Shown in pieces: positions 31,778 to 40,401 of a stretch of DNA of 54,865 bases. This stretch comes from Stercoripulliclostridium_A sp963642145 (GTDB lineage: Bacteria; Bacillota; Clostridia; Christensenellales; DTU072). How positions within the stretch are numbered: the stretch's first letter is position 1; each line of letters opens with the position of its first letter. The stretch covers positions 1 to 54,865 of the forward strand of contig CAVIFU010000006.1 of the NCBI GenBank assembly GCA_963642145.1. The letters are read 5' to 3'. The notes under the pieces are model-generated. The model was given only the letters and a program-made list of their open reading frames with translations. It searched no databases and had not been told where the DNA came from. Position numbers and translations under genes: made by a program.

Positions 31778-33677
31778 GGACGGCGCGATAGTCGCGACGG
31801 GTAACTACCACGAGCCTGCGTTATACGACGTTTCCAACAACCTGCTCATGGCAGAATTTGACGGAACCGGCGCGATTGCCAAGTACTCCGTCGTCAACAA
31901 GTGGGACTTTTTGGAGTGCTGGTACAACCAAATTTTCGTCAACGGCGCGCCGCTTGACGCCTACGCGCGCAAAAAAGTCACGATGATAGGCAAGAGAATG
32001 GTCATCGAGGTTGAAACGAAGGACGCACGAATCACCGTCACGCAGTTTGCCGCGAATACCGTCAACGCGCTGTTTTCGGAGATCGCCGTTCAAGCCAAAA
32101 ATGACGTAAAAATCGAAAATACAGTCAATTACGGCATAAATTTTACATCTTATCTCAAAAATTTATTTGCTTCGCGATTCAATTTTTCAAACGTCGCGCG
32201 CCTTGTTTTCGGCACGCTCAACGCAGAAATCGGAGGGCACCGCAAAAATTACGATCGTCCGGGGTATCTGCTCATAACCAACAACGTCATCGAAAATTTC
32301 AGATTCGATATAGCCGTATCCACGCCTGCCGAAGCTCTCGAAACGACGCATTTATACACAAATCAGTTTACGAGCGCTTTGGATCTCGCATCCGGTCAAA
32401 GCGGAACCATAAGGATGGTGGTGTCCGGTTACACGGCGGGGGATTTTTCCGCTTGCGACGTCGGCGAATGCTTTACGCATTTTGACGAGTACGACAAAGA
32501 ATCATCGGATTACGTCAAAAATCTGCCCTTGCCGGAGTCATGCAAAACCGAGTTCGAGAAAGCCTATTTCGCAAGTACGTATAACTGCGCGCTCAGCATG
32601 TACAAGGAAACGGGCGCGTTCAAAGGCTTCCTCGCCGGCATCAATTACCAATCCCCGGCGCGTACATATTTCAGAGACGGTTACTGGACGGCGCTTGCCG
32701 TGCTCAAATATCGCCCGGAGCTTGTGCGCAACGAGATTTTAACCCTTGCGCGCGGTATCGATAAGGACGGCAGATGTCCTTCCGCCGTCAAATACAACTT
32801 CAAAAATTGGTGGGGCGACCATTACGACAGCCCGTCTTTCTATGCCATTCTCGTCTACGATTACGTCCGCACGACCGGCGATTACGGCGTTCTCAACGAG
32901 AAGTGGCGTGGCGCAACAGTGCTCGATTCCGTCGTCAAAGTCATCGATAAACTATCCGAAAACTGTGACGAAACGGGGCTTTTGAATAAGTCCGGCACGT
33001 ACAATCGGCGCGACTGGTGCGACAACGTATTCAGAACCGGCTATTGCACGTATGACGAGGCTCTTTACGCGCGAGCGCTCTATGCCGTTTCGGTACTCAC
33101 TCGCGGCAAATACGACGATGTATCCGCGCGTTACGCCGACAAATTCGCAAAAGTAAAAGACGCCATAAACACCATACTTTGGGATACCGAACGCGGCTAT
33201 TACGTTAACTATAAGTCGGGTGATTACGTCGAGGACAACTTATCCGTCGATACCGTCGTCACCGTCTTGTTCGGTATAGCTTCGGAGGAGCGGGCAAAGT
33301 CTGTACTCGGCAACATGGAACGCTACTTGGAGTCGCGCAACAATCACGAGCAGGGCGCCGGCGATTTCGGCGTATTGTCGGTGTATCCTTTCTACAAAAA
33401 CCCGAGGGCGACGGTACTCAAATCCAGTTTGCCGTATTACTACCACAACGGCGGCGATTGGCCGTATTGGTCGGCGATGTACGCATACGCCAAACTTGCT
33501 CACGGCATGGATTACTCATATCCGCTGACGCGTTGGTTCGAGTATAACGCAGACAAGGGCAACTATACGCCGGTGGAGTTTTTCGCACCGCCGCGCGCGG
33601 ACGGATCTCTTCTCCAAGGTTGGAGCGGAGCGGGCGCGTTCGTATATTCGTATTCGGACGGCAAATTCTTCGATTAA
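31761..33677 (+). CDS. (alpha/alpha)6-barrel glycosidase (amylo-alpha-1,6-glucosidase/GH63-like)
   Basis: The 638-residue protein has an N-terminal beta domain (to about residue 245) and a C-terminal helical toroid containing RTYFRDGYWTAL, ILTLARGIDKDGRCP, WWGDHYDSPSFY and CDNVFRTGYCTYDEAL. This arrangement is that of six-hairpin glycosidases such as debranching enzymes and GH63- or GH78-related families. Acidic residues in YFRDG and GGDWPYW are candidates for catalysis. No signal peptide. It is the last gene of the operon; AGGAG lies just before its ATG. The substrate is unknown. Confidence 0.72.
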   Translation: MQVSYKDGAIVATGNYHEPALYDVSNNLLMAEFDGTGAIAKYSVVNKWDFLECWYNQIFVNGAPLDAYARKKVTMIGKRMVIEVETKDARITVTQFAANTVNALFSEIAVQAKNDVKIENTVNYGINFTSYLKNLFASRFNFSNVARLVFGTLNAEIGGHRKNYDRPGYLLITNNVIENFRFDIAVSTPAEALETTHLYTNQFTSALDLASGQSGTIRMVVSGYTAGDFSACDVGECFTHFDEYDKESSDYVKNLPLPESCKTEFEKAYFASTYNCALSMYKETGAFKGFLAGINYQSPARTYFRDGYWTALAVLKYRPELVRNEILTLARGIDKDGRCPSAVKYNFKNWWGDHYDSPSFYAILVYDYVRTTGDYGVLNEKWRGATVLDSVVKVIDKLSENCDETGLLNKSGTYNRRDWCDNVFRTGYCTYDEALYARALYAVSVLTRGKYDDVSARYADKFAKVKDAINTILWDTERGYYVNYKSGDYVEDNLSVDTVVTVLFGIASEERAKSVLGNMERYLESRNNHEQGAGDFGVLSVYPFYKNPRATVLKSSLPYYYHNGGDWPYWSAMYAYAKLAHGMDYSYPLTRWFEYNADKGNYTPVEFFAPPRADGSLLQGWSGAGAFVYSYSDGKFFD

Positions 33678-33694
33678 CAGCGATTTTTTGTACG

Positions 33695-33720
33695 CGCAGG
33701 GGGCGCATACGCTCCCTGCG
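33695..33720 (+). terminator. Hairpin at the end of the glycosidase operon
   Basis: CGCAGGGGGCG and CGCTCCCTGCG pair over 11 bases (one G-U) around CATA. There is no T run after it, only TAATATTAAAG, so termination is likely but not certain. Confidence 0.6.
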
Positions 33721-33751
33721 GTAATATTAAAGTAAATTTAACGCGCACGCA

Positions 33752-33780
33752 TTGATTTATATATAAATATATTATATAAT
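33752..33780 (+). promoter_or_regulatory. Promoter of the Ig-like lipoprotein operon
   Basis: TTGATT (33752-33757) and a perfect TATAAT (33775-33780) with a 17-base, entirely A/T spacer. Confidence 0.8.
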
Positions 33781-33809
33781 AGAGGCAACGTTTCACTTAC
33801 GGAGTGCGT

Positions 33810-36800
33810 ATGCGTCGTTCTATTACAGCCATTTTGCTTATTTTATTGCTTGCAACGGGTCTGGTGCTTTGCTGTACCGCCTGTTCCGATTCCGGCACGA
33901 GCGAAAGCGGATATAGCGGTAGCGACGTAGTCAAAATCCGTATTTACGAGTTTCCGCTGACATCCGTCGATCAGGGAGCCGAGCTTGACTTTACCGGTTG
34001 CATGATCCAAACGGTCACCGCCAAGGGTAGCACGCGCATTGTTGACGTGGACGCGAGCATGGTTTCGGGCTATGACAAGACCGCTGCGGGCACGCAAACG
34101 CTTACCGTCACTTATGCCGGCAAGACGGCTACCGTGGATATAGAAGTCAAACCGTCCGAGGTTCAGAGCATTTCGATTGCCAAAGTACCGGACAATTTCT
34201 CCGTCGTACAGGGCACGGATTTGGATTTAAGCGGCATAGCGATAAACGTCGCGTACCAAAACAGCACTATTTTATTTGACGGCATCACCTACAATATGCT
34301 CGGCGGATATTCCAAGGATCTCCCGGTAGGGGAACACAATATTTACATATATTACGCCAACCACAGCACGTATTTCAAACTTAAAGTTTTGCCGCGCACT
34401 CTCAGCACGGTCACTATCGTCGACTCGCCCAAGAAGACGACGTATTTTGTCGGCGATGAAGTGGATCTTACGGGGCTCAAACTCAAACTTACCTATAACA
34501 ACAAAACTACGGATACCGTCGCCTACGACCCGGATTCCGACGCTTACGAAGTAACCTATGATTTTTCCGTAGTCAACCAATACTCTCGCGTCAATATCCG
34601 CTACAAAGAGGGCGATGTAGAGAAGAACGTATCTTTCAAATGTTCGGTTTCCGAGCCCGGGGCTGTCGCCGTAAAGATATCCGCGGAGCCCGTCACCAAG
34701 GGCGTTATCGTAGACGGAGCTCTTTACAGCAGCAAGATGTCGTCGATCAGGGAAGGCGACACCATCGATTGGTCTACCGGCAAAGCCACCGTCGAATACC
34801 AAGACGGCACCCTCAAAGACTATGTTCTTTCCGACGCGAGATTCAACTTTTATCTTGACAATACGTCCGATACGTCCGAAAAGTCCGCGTCGCGCCTTCG
34901 CAACGGCGACGTACTCGACGACGTGGGTACGCACATCGTATACATTCGTTTTGAAAACTATGATTGGTTTACGCCGCTACACATTACGGTCGTATCCAAA
35001 AAGCCTTACAAGCTAATCGTCAAAGACGTGCATGCAAATCCCGAGGAGCGCGTAGACGCCGTGACTTACGTTGACGGTCAGACGTTCTCCACGGCATATT
35101 TGCGTTACAATATCCTATACGATAACGGCACGTACGAGAGCGATATAGACGATCCGACGTTGTGGGATTCTCTTGACGAGAACAAGATTGCTTCCGACGG
35201 ATCGCAGTTCAAACTGTCGCTTGAAAAATGCAAAAACGGCTACCAAACCATCAATTTTGCGGTAAACGGTTTAACCGCCGGATTCAAAGTAAAGGTCGTT
35301 GCGCGCGTTGCGACCAAGATGGAGCTCATCGCGCCGTATCGCGACTATTATCTTCTCGGAAGTAGTGCCTTGAATTACGAAGGATCCTCGGTGTACGTTG
35401 AGTATAACGACTTGTCGTCCGACAAAATTTCACCCATTACCGAAAGCTATGTAAAGATTTATAACGCGGCCGGTACGGAAGTTGCGTCGCTGACCGAAAC
35501 CGGCGATTACACCGCCGAAGTGACCGTTGCCGGCATGAGCAAAACGTTTACGGTGCACGCGGTCAATGAGAACGAGTTCGTGTCCGCCGTCCATATAGCC
35601 GGCGGAAATGAGAGCGCCGATAATATTTATGAGTGCGCTTCCCTTACGGCGCTCCATCAATCGAGCGGACCGAATATAGAAGTTTCTTATGAGAAAAAAG
35701 GCATTGACACTATGAACTTATCCTCCGCGGAGATGCTTACGGCGGATACCGGCGCCACCGGTAGAATAGACGCCCGTTTCCGCTACAAAGGGTACACGTT
35801 TGTGGTCAAAGCCAACGTTGTCGGCAGACGCGTATCGGCAATAGAAGTAGCTTCCGCGCCAAAGGCTACCGTATACGTCAAGGGAGAGCAAACCGAACTC
35901 GAGCTTGACGGGCTCAAAGTCGTGCGCACGTTCAATGACGGCACCTCTTCGGCAGTGACGTCTTTCTCCTCCGCATATTGGAGTTTCGGAGGATTCGATC
36001 CGAATACCGTCGGACAGCAAACGATAACCGTTACATATACCGTCGATAACAGGACATACGCGTCCGCATTCCAAATAGACGTTGCGGAAGGAGTTGTGGA
36101 GAGTATTTCGTTTGATGAGGAGCAGGACGGCATGAAGACCGTTACCGTAGACGGCGCGGAATACAGAGCGTACGAAGTGACGTACAGGGACGATTTCAAC
36201 GAGAACTACATTTTCGATAAACTCGACGCTTCTACGGGCACGGCAACCGAAGATACCGGTTTCTTGAAGTTCAACGTCAAATTCACAGGCGTGGAAAAGT
36301 CCGTCGAGCGCACGTTGAGCGCGAAATATATCGATTATGACAAATACGTCGCACGCGAGAACGGCGACTACCTCCAAAGCGTAACCATAACTTACGGCGG
36401 CAAAACCACCGAGTTTTGGATATATGTGGCAAAACGCGAATTGAATTCAATCGAAGTTTACCAAGTGCCGTCGGTAGTGACTTATGCGGACGGACAAAAG
36501 CTCCGCATGGAAGGCGGATACATCAAACGCACGTACGGCTATATCGGTTCCGACGGCAAAGAAACAGGGGAAACTTCTTCCGACGTACTGCCCATGACGA
36601 GCGGACTTATTGCCGTCAACGGATATTCCGAAACGCCGTTTGCGAACGTATACGGCGGCAAATCGCGCACGCAGACGGTAACGTTGACGTACGGCGGCAA
36701 ATCTACCTCGTTCAACGTAACTTCCTATCGCAAACTCGACGCGGAGCCAAAAGTCACCGGCGCAAGCTTCCAATACGGATCGGCGTCTAAGCCCAAAGTC

Positions 36801-37586
36801 ACCATAACCGAGAGCATAGAGGGCTTTACCGCTCCGGATACCGTGATAGAAGTGCTCATAGACGGCGAGTGGGTGACAACCGACAACAACTGGTGGACAA
36901 CCGCTAAGCTTTATCCCGGATCGTATCCCATGCGCATAAGAGTTTTGGAGAACGAGTATTACAACGCGGGTCTTATCGAGAACGATACTCTTGCAGTCAA
37001 GATATCGCGCAAGATAATCATCGTAGACATTTCGGACGCGTCCAAAGTATACGGCGAAGCGGACAAAGAATTCGTTTACGACATCGAGGAAAGCGAACTT
37101 GTCGTCGGCGACAAGATAGAAGTGGAAATTTGGCGTGACGCCGGCGAGGACGTCCTCTACAACGCGCAAGGCGGATACGCGTCATACGCAATACACGTCG
37201 GGCTCAAAGCCGAGGGCGACAACCAAAACGCTTTGTACAGCGTGGCTTCCATAGACGCGAGGTTTACCATCTATCCCAAGACGCTCGACAAGGACAACAA
37301 CGGCGAGACGATTAACGTTATGTGGGCGGCTCCCATAAACTTTGATTCCAAGAACAATACTTTCAGCTATACCGGTAATCCAATTCAGGAATTCGGCGCA
37401 AGATACACCGACTCCGTGGGCTCGATCGTTACCATTAGCTCCAAGGACATATTATATTACGACAGCGAGGGCAAACTCTTAACTTCACGTCCCTCTGCCG
37501 TCGGCACCTACACCGTCAAAATATCGGGGAACTATAAATTCGCAGGCACGTCCTCGAAGATATTCTCCATCATAAATAAACAATAA
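33810..37586 (+). CDS. Ig-like (Big_3-type) repeat lipoprotein with MBG-type C terminus
   Basis: The start is the ATG after GGAG; an in-frame GTG at 33804 overlaps the ribosome binding site and is rejected. The 1258-residue protein has a lipoprotein-like signal ending in CTAC, so Cys25 is the probable lipidated residue. About ten beta-sandwich modules of 80-110 residues follow, each beginning with patterns such as SISIAKVPDNFSVVQGTDLD and containing Y-x-x-G and a closing ITVTY-type strand, as in bacterial Ig-like group 3 domains. An MBG-type module (SKVYGEAD, about residue 1075) comes near the end. There is no sortase motif or C-terminal membrane segment. An aminotransferase gene follows 21 bases later with no terminator. 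Confidence 0.86.
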   Translation: MRRSITAILLILLLATGLVLCCTACSDSGTSESGYSGSDVVKIRIYEFPLTSVDQGAELDFTGCMIQTVTAKGSTRIVDVDASMVSGYDKTAAGTQTLTVTYAGKTATVDIEVKPSEVQSISIAKVPDNFSVVQGTDLDLSGIAINVAYQNSTILFDGITYNMLGGYSKDLPVGEHNIYIYYANHSTYFKLKVLPRTLSTVTIVDSPKKTTYFVGDEVDLTGLKLKLTYNNKTTDTVAYDPDSDAYEVTYDFSVVNQYSRVNIRYKEGDVEKNVSFKCSVSEPGAVAVKISAEPVTKGVIVDGALYSSKMSSIREGDTIDWSTGKATVEYQDGTLKDYVLSDARFNFYLDNTSDTSEKSASRLRNGDVLDDVGTHIVYIRFENYDWFTPLHITVVSKKPYKLIVKDVHANPEERVDAVTYVDGQTFSTAYLRYNILYDNGTYESDIDDPTLWDSLDENKIASDGSQFKLSLEKCKNGYQTINFAVNGLTAGFKVKVVARVATKMELIAPYRDYYLLGSSALNYEGSSVYVEYNDLSSDKISPITESYVKIYNAAGTEVASLTETGDYTAEVTVAGMSKTFTVHAVNENEFVSAVHIAGGNESADNIYECASLTALHQSSGPNIEVSYEKKGIDTMNLSSAEMLTADTGATGRIDARFRYKGYTFVVKANVVGRRVSAIEVASAPKATVYVKGEQTELELDGLKVVRTFNDGTSSAVTSFSSAYWSFGGFDPNTVGQQTITVTYTVDNRTYASAFQIDVAEGVVESISFDEEQDGMKTVTVDGAEYRAYEVTYRDDFNENYIFDKLDASTGTATEDTGFLKFNVKFTGVEKSVERTLSAKYIDYDKYVARENGDYLQSVTITYGGKTTEFWIYVAKRELNSIEVYQVPSVVTYADGQKLRMEGGYIKRTYGYIGSDGKETGETSSDVLPMTSGLIAVNGYSETPFANVYGGKSRTQTVTLTYGGKSTSFNVTSYRKLDAEPKVTGASFQYGSASKPKVTITESIEGFTAPDTVIEVLIDGEWVTTDNNWWTTAKLYPGSYPMRIRVLENEYYNAGLIENDTLAVKISRKIIIVDISDASKVYGEADKEFVYDIEESELVVGDKIEVEIWRDAGEDVLYNAQGGYASYAIHVGLKAEGDNQNALYSVASIDARFTIYPKTLDKDNNGETINVMWAAPINFDSKNNTFSYTGNPIQEFGARYTDSVGSIVTISSKDILYYDSEGKLLTSRPSAVGTYTVKISGNYKFAGTSSKIFSIINKQ

Positions 37587-37607
37587 ACCATTCCATAGGA
37601 GGCAATA

Positions 37608-39113
37608 ATGGAAAACGAACAAAAGTATGCCATTAGGCAATGGGAAGAACCCGAACGTATCTACAAAGAGCTTGCAGAGCTCACTTCCAAACCGATATAT
37701 GAAATATCGGAAGAAGAGCACAAGAAAGTGCTTGAGTATTTCGATACCAAGTGCGCAGGCTCTAAGCGTATCGCAACCGAGGCGAAAGAGTATATCCCCG
37801 GCGGCGTTCAACACAACCTTGCGTTCAACTATCCTTTCCCGATAGCCATGGCAAGAGCAGAGGGCGCGCACATGTACGACGTGGACGGCAACGAATACAT
37901 CGACTTTTTGCAAGCCGGCGGACCCACCATTCTCGGATCCAACTACCCCGCTATCAGGGAAGAGATCAAAAAGTTGCTCGATACCTGCGGACCCGTCACG
38001 GGACTTTTGCACGAGTCCGAGTTATTGCTTGCTAAGGAAATCAATAAGCATATGCCCACCATCGAGATGTTCCGTATGCTCGGATCGGGTACCGAATCCG
38101 TCATGGCGGCTCTCCGTATAGCGCGTATCGCTACCGGCAAAAAGAGAGTCATCAAAGTCGGCGGCGCATACCACGGCTGGTCGGATCAGGTTGTTTACGG
38201 TCTCAAAATACCGGGCACCAGACAGTTCCTCGAATCCCACGGCATCCCCGGCAACGCCTACAAAGAGACTGACGAAGTCAAGCCCGACTCCCTCGATATG
38301 TTGGAGAAGATGCTCCGTCTCAACCAATTACGCGGCGGCACCGCAGCCGTAATTGTGGAACCCGTAGGCGCAGAATCGGGTACCCGTCCCGTACATAAGA
38401 ACTACAATGCGGAAGCGCTCAAACTTGCTCACAAGTATGGCGCGTTGTTCATTTTCGACGAAGTCGTTACCGGTTTCCGTATCGGTCTCGGCGGCGCGCA
38501 AGGTTACTTCGGCGTTGAACCCGACCTTACCGTATTCGGCAAGATCATCGCCGGCGGATATCCCGCGGCAGGCGGCGTAGGCGGCTTCAAGAAGTACGCG
38601 GGACTCATGGCGGCAGGCGTAGCTACCGGTAAGCACCGCGCATACGTAGGCGGCACCTTGGCGGCTAACCCCTTGAGCTCTCTTGCGGGATACCTCACCA
38701 TCAAAGAAATCGAACGTACCAACGCATGCGTCAAGGCAGGACTTGCCGGTGACCGACTCACCGCGGGACTCAAAGAGCTTGTCGCTAAGTACAAACTCCC
38801 GTACGTTGTATACAACCAAGGCAGCATCGTTCACCTCGAATGCACGGGCGCAATGAGCTTTGACTATTCGTCCTTCTGCCTACTCAAGTCCGTACTCGGC
38901 GTTCTCAAGAACAAGGATATGGTTATGGAGCGCAAAGTCGCCATGGAGCACATGGGCGCGGCGTACATGGCAAACGGTATCGTAACCCTTGCCGGATCCA
39001 GACTTTACACTTCTCTTGCCGATACCGACGAAGTTATCGACGAGGCGCTCCGTCGCTTTGACAAAGTGTTCTCGACGGTTGTCAGGACGGAGGGCGGTAT
39101 CGTTAAGAAATAG
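37608..39113 (+). CDS. Class-III pyridoxal-phosphate aminotransferase
   Basis: The 501-residue protein resembles the glutamate-1-semialdehyde/omega-aminotransferase group. MYDVDGNEYIDFLQAGGP lies in the N-terminal part and GSGTESVMAALRIAR is the phosphate-binding segment. GGAYHGWSD, FIFDEVVTGFR (Asp to the ring nitrogen) and FGKIIAGGYPAAG (the Schiff-base Lys) complete the set. It transfers amino groups between an aldehyde or keto compound and a donor. True HemL is about 430 residues; the additional N-terminal 60 residues and the neighbours (two class-II aldolases and a sugar symporter) point to catabolism of an amino- or keto-sugar-like compound. AGGAGG precedes the ATG. The substrate is not known. 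Confidence 0.88.
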   Translation: MENEQKYAIRQWEEPERIYKELAELTSKPIYEISEEEHKKVLEYFDTKCAGSKRIATEAKEYIPGGVQHNLAFNYPFPIAMARAEGAHMYDVDGNEYIDFLQAGGPTILGSNYPAIREEIKKLLDTCGPVTGLLHESELLLAKEINKHMPTIEMFRMLGSGTESVMAALRIARIATGKKRVIKVGGAYHGWSDQVVYGLKIPGTRQFLESHGIPGNAYKETDEVKPDSLDMLEKMLRLNQLRGGTAAVIVEPVGAESGTRPVHKNYNAEALKLAHKYGALFIFDEVVTGFRIGLGGAQGYFGVEPDLTVFGKIIAGGYPAAGGVGGFKKYAGLMAAGVATGKHRAYVGGTLAANPLSSLAGYLTIKEIERTNACVKAGLAGDRLTAGLKELVAKYKLPYVVYNQGSIVHLECTGAMSFDYSSFCLLKSVLGVLKNKDMVMERKVAMEHMGAAYMANGIVTLAGSRLYTSLADTDEVIDEALRRFDKVFSTVVRTEGGIVKK

Positions 39114-39115
39114 AG

Positions 39116-39745
39116 ATGAGCCAAGCTATAGTCAATCAAATATTAAAGTACGCGTCGGAGCTTTCCGCTAACGGTCTCGTCCGCAAGGGCGATACCGTCA
39201 GCGTCAAAACGCAAGCCGGCATGTACATTTCGTCGGAGGATAAGCCCATGTCTGAGCTTACCTCCGCCGACGTCAAATTCGTCGATAAAAACGGCAAACT
39301 GACGGATACGGAGGCATTACATCTTGCCATTTATGCCGGCAGAGAGGACGTCGGAGCCATCATTATCAATCACGCGCCTTATTGCGTAGGCGTTGCCAAG
39401 TACGTGGACAAACTGCCCGCGGTTCTTGACGATATGGCGCAAATCATAGGACCTACCGCAAAGGTTGCAAAGACCGGTAACGCAACGGACATTTTGCACA
39501 CGCTCAACGGCAGAAGCGCATGCCTTGTCAAAAACGGCGGCGTGGTGTCTACCGGCAGAACGCCGGACGAGGCGTATACCGGCGCGCTTGTATTGGAAAA
39601 GGGTGCCCTTGCCTATGTCGGCAGCACGGTGCTCGGTAATTCCGTCAAGATAGGGCTTGCGGACGCAGTTCTCATGCGTTTCGTATACAAAACCAAATAC
39701 AGCAAGAAGGATCAGACCGCCAAAAAAGCGGAGATCGAAGGTTAG
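39116..39745 (+). CDS. Degenerate class-II aldolase/adducin-family protein
   Basis: The 209-residue protein aligns with class-II aldolases, including a Glu at residue 66 in TDTEALHLAIY. The metal site is gone: the HxHP motif reads NHAP (residues 85-88) and the third ligand motif NHG reads NGG (140-142). In the aldolase encoded next door these motifs are intact. With no metal site the protein probably cannot catalyse the usual aldol cleavage. Its reading frame is intact and tightly packed in the operon, so it is likely kept for another job, such as a structural or regulatory subunit of the neighbour or a different lyase/isomerase activity. Confidence 0.78.
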   Translation: MSQAIVNQILKYASELSANGLVRKGDTVSVKTQAGMYISSEDKPMSELTSADVKFVDKNGKLTDTEALHLAIYAGREDVGAIIINHAPYCVGVAKYVDKLPAVLDDMAQIIGPTAKVAKTGNATDILHTLNGRSACLVKNGGVVSTGRTPDEAYTGALVLEKGALAYVGSTVLGNSVKIGLADAVLMRFVYKTKYSKKDQTAKKAEIEG

Positions 39746-39750
39746 GGCGT

Positions 39751-40401
39751 ATGACAGAACAAGAATTGAGAATTGCGGTTAAAGAAGCGGGCGTTCGTCT
39801 TTTGGAGACGGGGCTCACGCAAGGCACTTGGGGCAACATATCCGTCAGACTTGACGACAAGCGCATGCTTGTCACGCCCAGCGGAATGGACTATGTACGT
39901 ATGCGCCCGGAAGATCTCGTCGTAGTGGACATTGAAACGCTCGAATGGTCGGGCGACATCAAGCCCACGTCGGAGAAGAAGATTCACGCGGCAATATATC
40001 GCGAAAGACCGGAAATTTGCGCGATCATACACTCGCATCCCGTGTGGAGCTCTGCCGTTGCGGCGTCGCGCAAGACGATGCCGGCGTTTAACGATGAGCT
40101 CAAAACGCTTGTCGGCGGAGACGTTGAGTGCGGAGCGTACGGATTGCCCGGCACCAAAACGCTTACGAATGGCGCAGTCGGCGCGATAAAAGGTAAAAAC
40201 GCTTGCTTTATGGCAAATCACGGCTTATTGGCTTGCGCCAAGGATATGGACGGCGCGTTTGAAGTTTGCCGTGTGCTGGAAGAATCGAGCAAGCAATATG
40301 TATCCGAGAAAGCAGGGGAAATTTTGGGTAAACACGGATCAATCTCTACAGAGGATATCCTTGAAGCGTTCGGTAGAGTTATCGAATCGAGGAGAGGTTA
40401 A
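39751..40401 (+). CDS. L-fuculose-phosphate aldolase-like class-II aldolase
   Basis: The 216-residue protein is FucA-sized. It has GTWGNIS for phosphate binding, Glu75 in TSEKKIH, His94 and His96 in IHSHP, and His157 in NHGLL, matching Glu73, His92, His94 and His155 of E. coli FucA with a constant offset of two. Expected reaction: a ketose- or deoxyketose-1-phosphate to dihydroxyacetone phosphate plus an aldehyde. Close relatives act on ribulose- or methylthioribulose-type phosphates, so fuculose phosphate is one of several options. It begins six bases after the degenerate aldolase and ends immediately before a GPH symporter. Confidence 0.88.
   Translation: MTEQELRIAVKEAGVRLLETGLTQGTWGNISVRLDDKRMLVTPSGMDYVRMRPEDLVVVDIETLEWSGDIKPTSEKKIHAAIYRERPEICAIIHSHPVWSSAVAASRKTMPAFNDELKTLVGGDVECGAYGLPGTKTLTNGAVGAIKGKNACFMANHGLLACAKDMDGAFEVCRVLEESSKQYVSEKAGEILGKHGSISTEDILEAFGRVIESRRG

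Noticed and set aside
37608..39113. Assignment of the class-III aminotransferase as HemL (glutamate-1-semialdehyde aminomutase)
   Set aside because: It is about 70 residues longer than HemL and has no haem-synthesis neighbour; the operon is catabolic in character.
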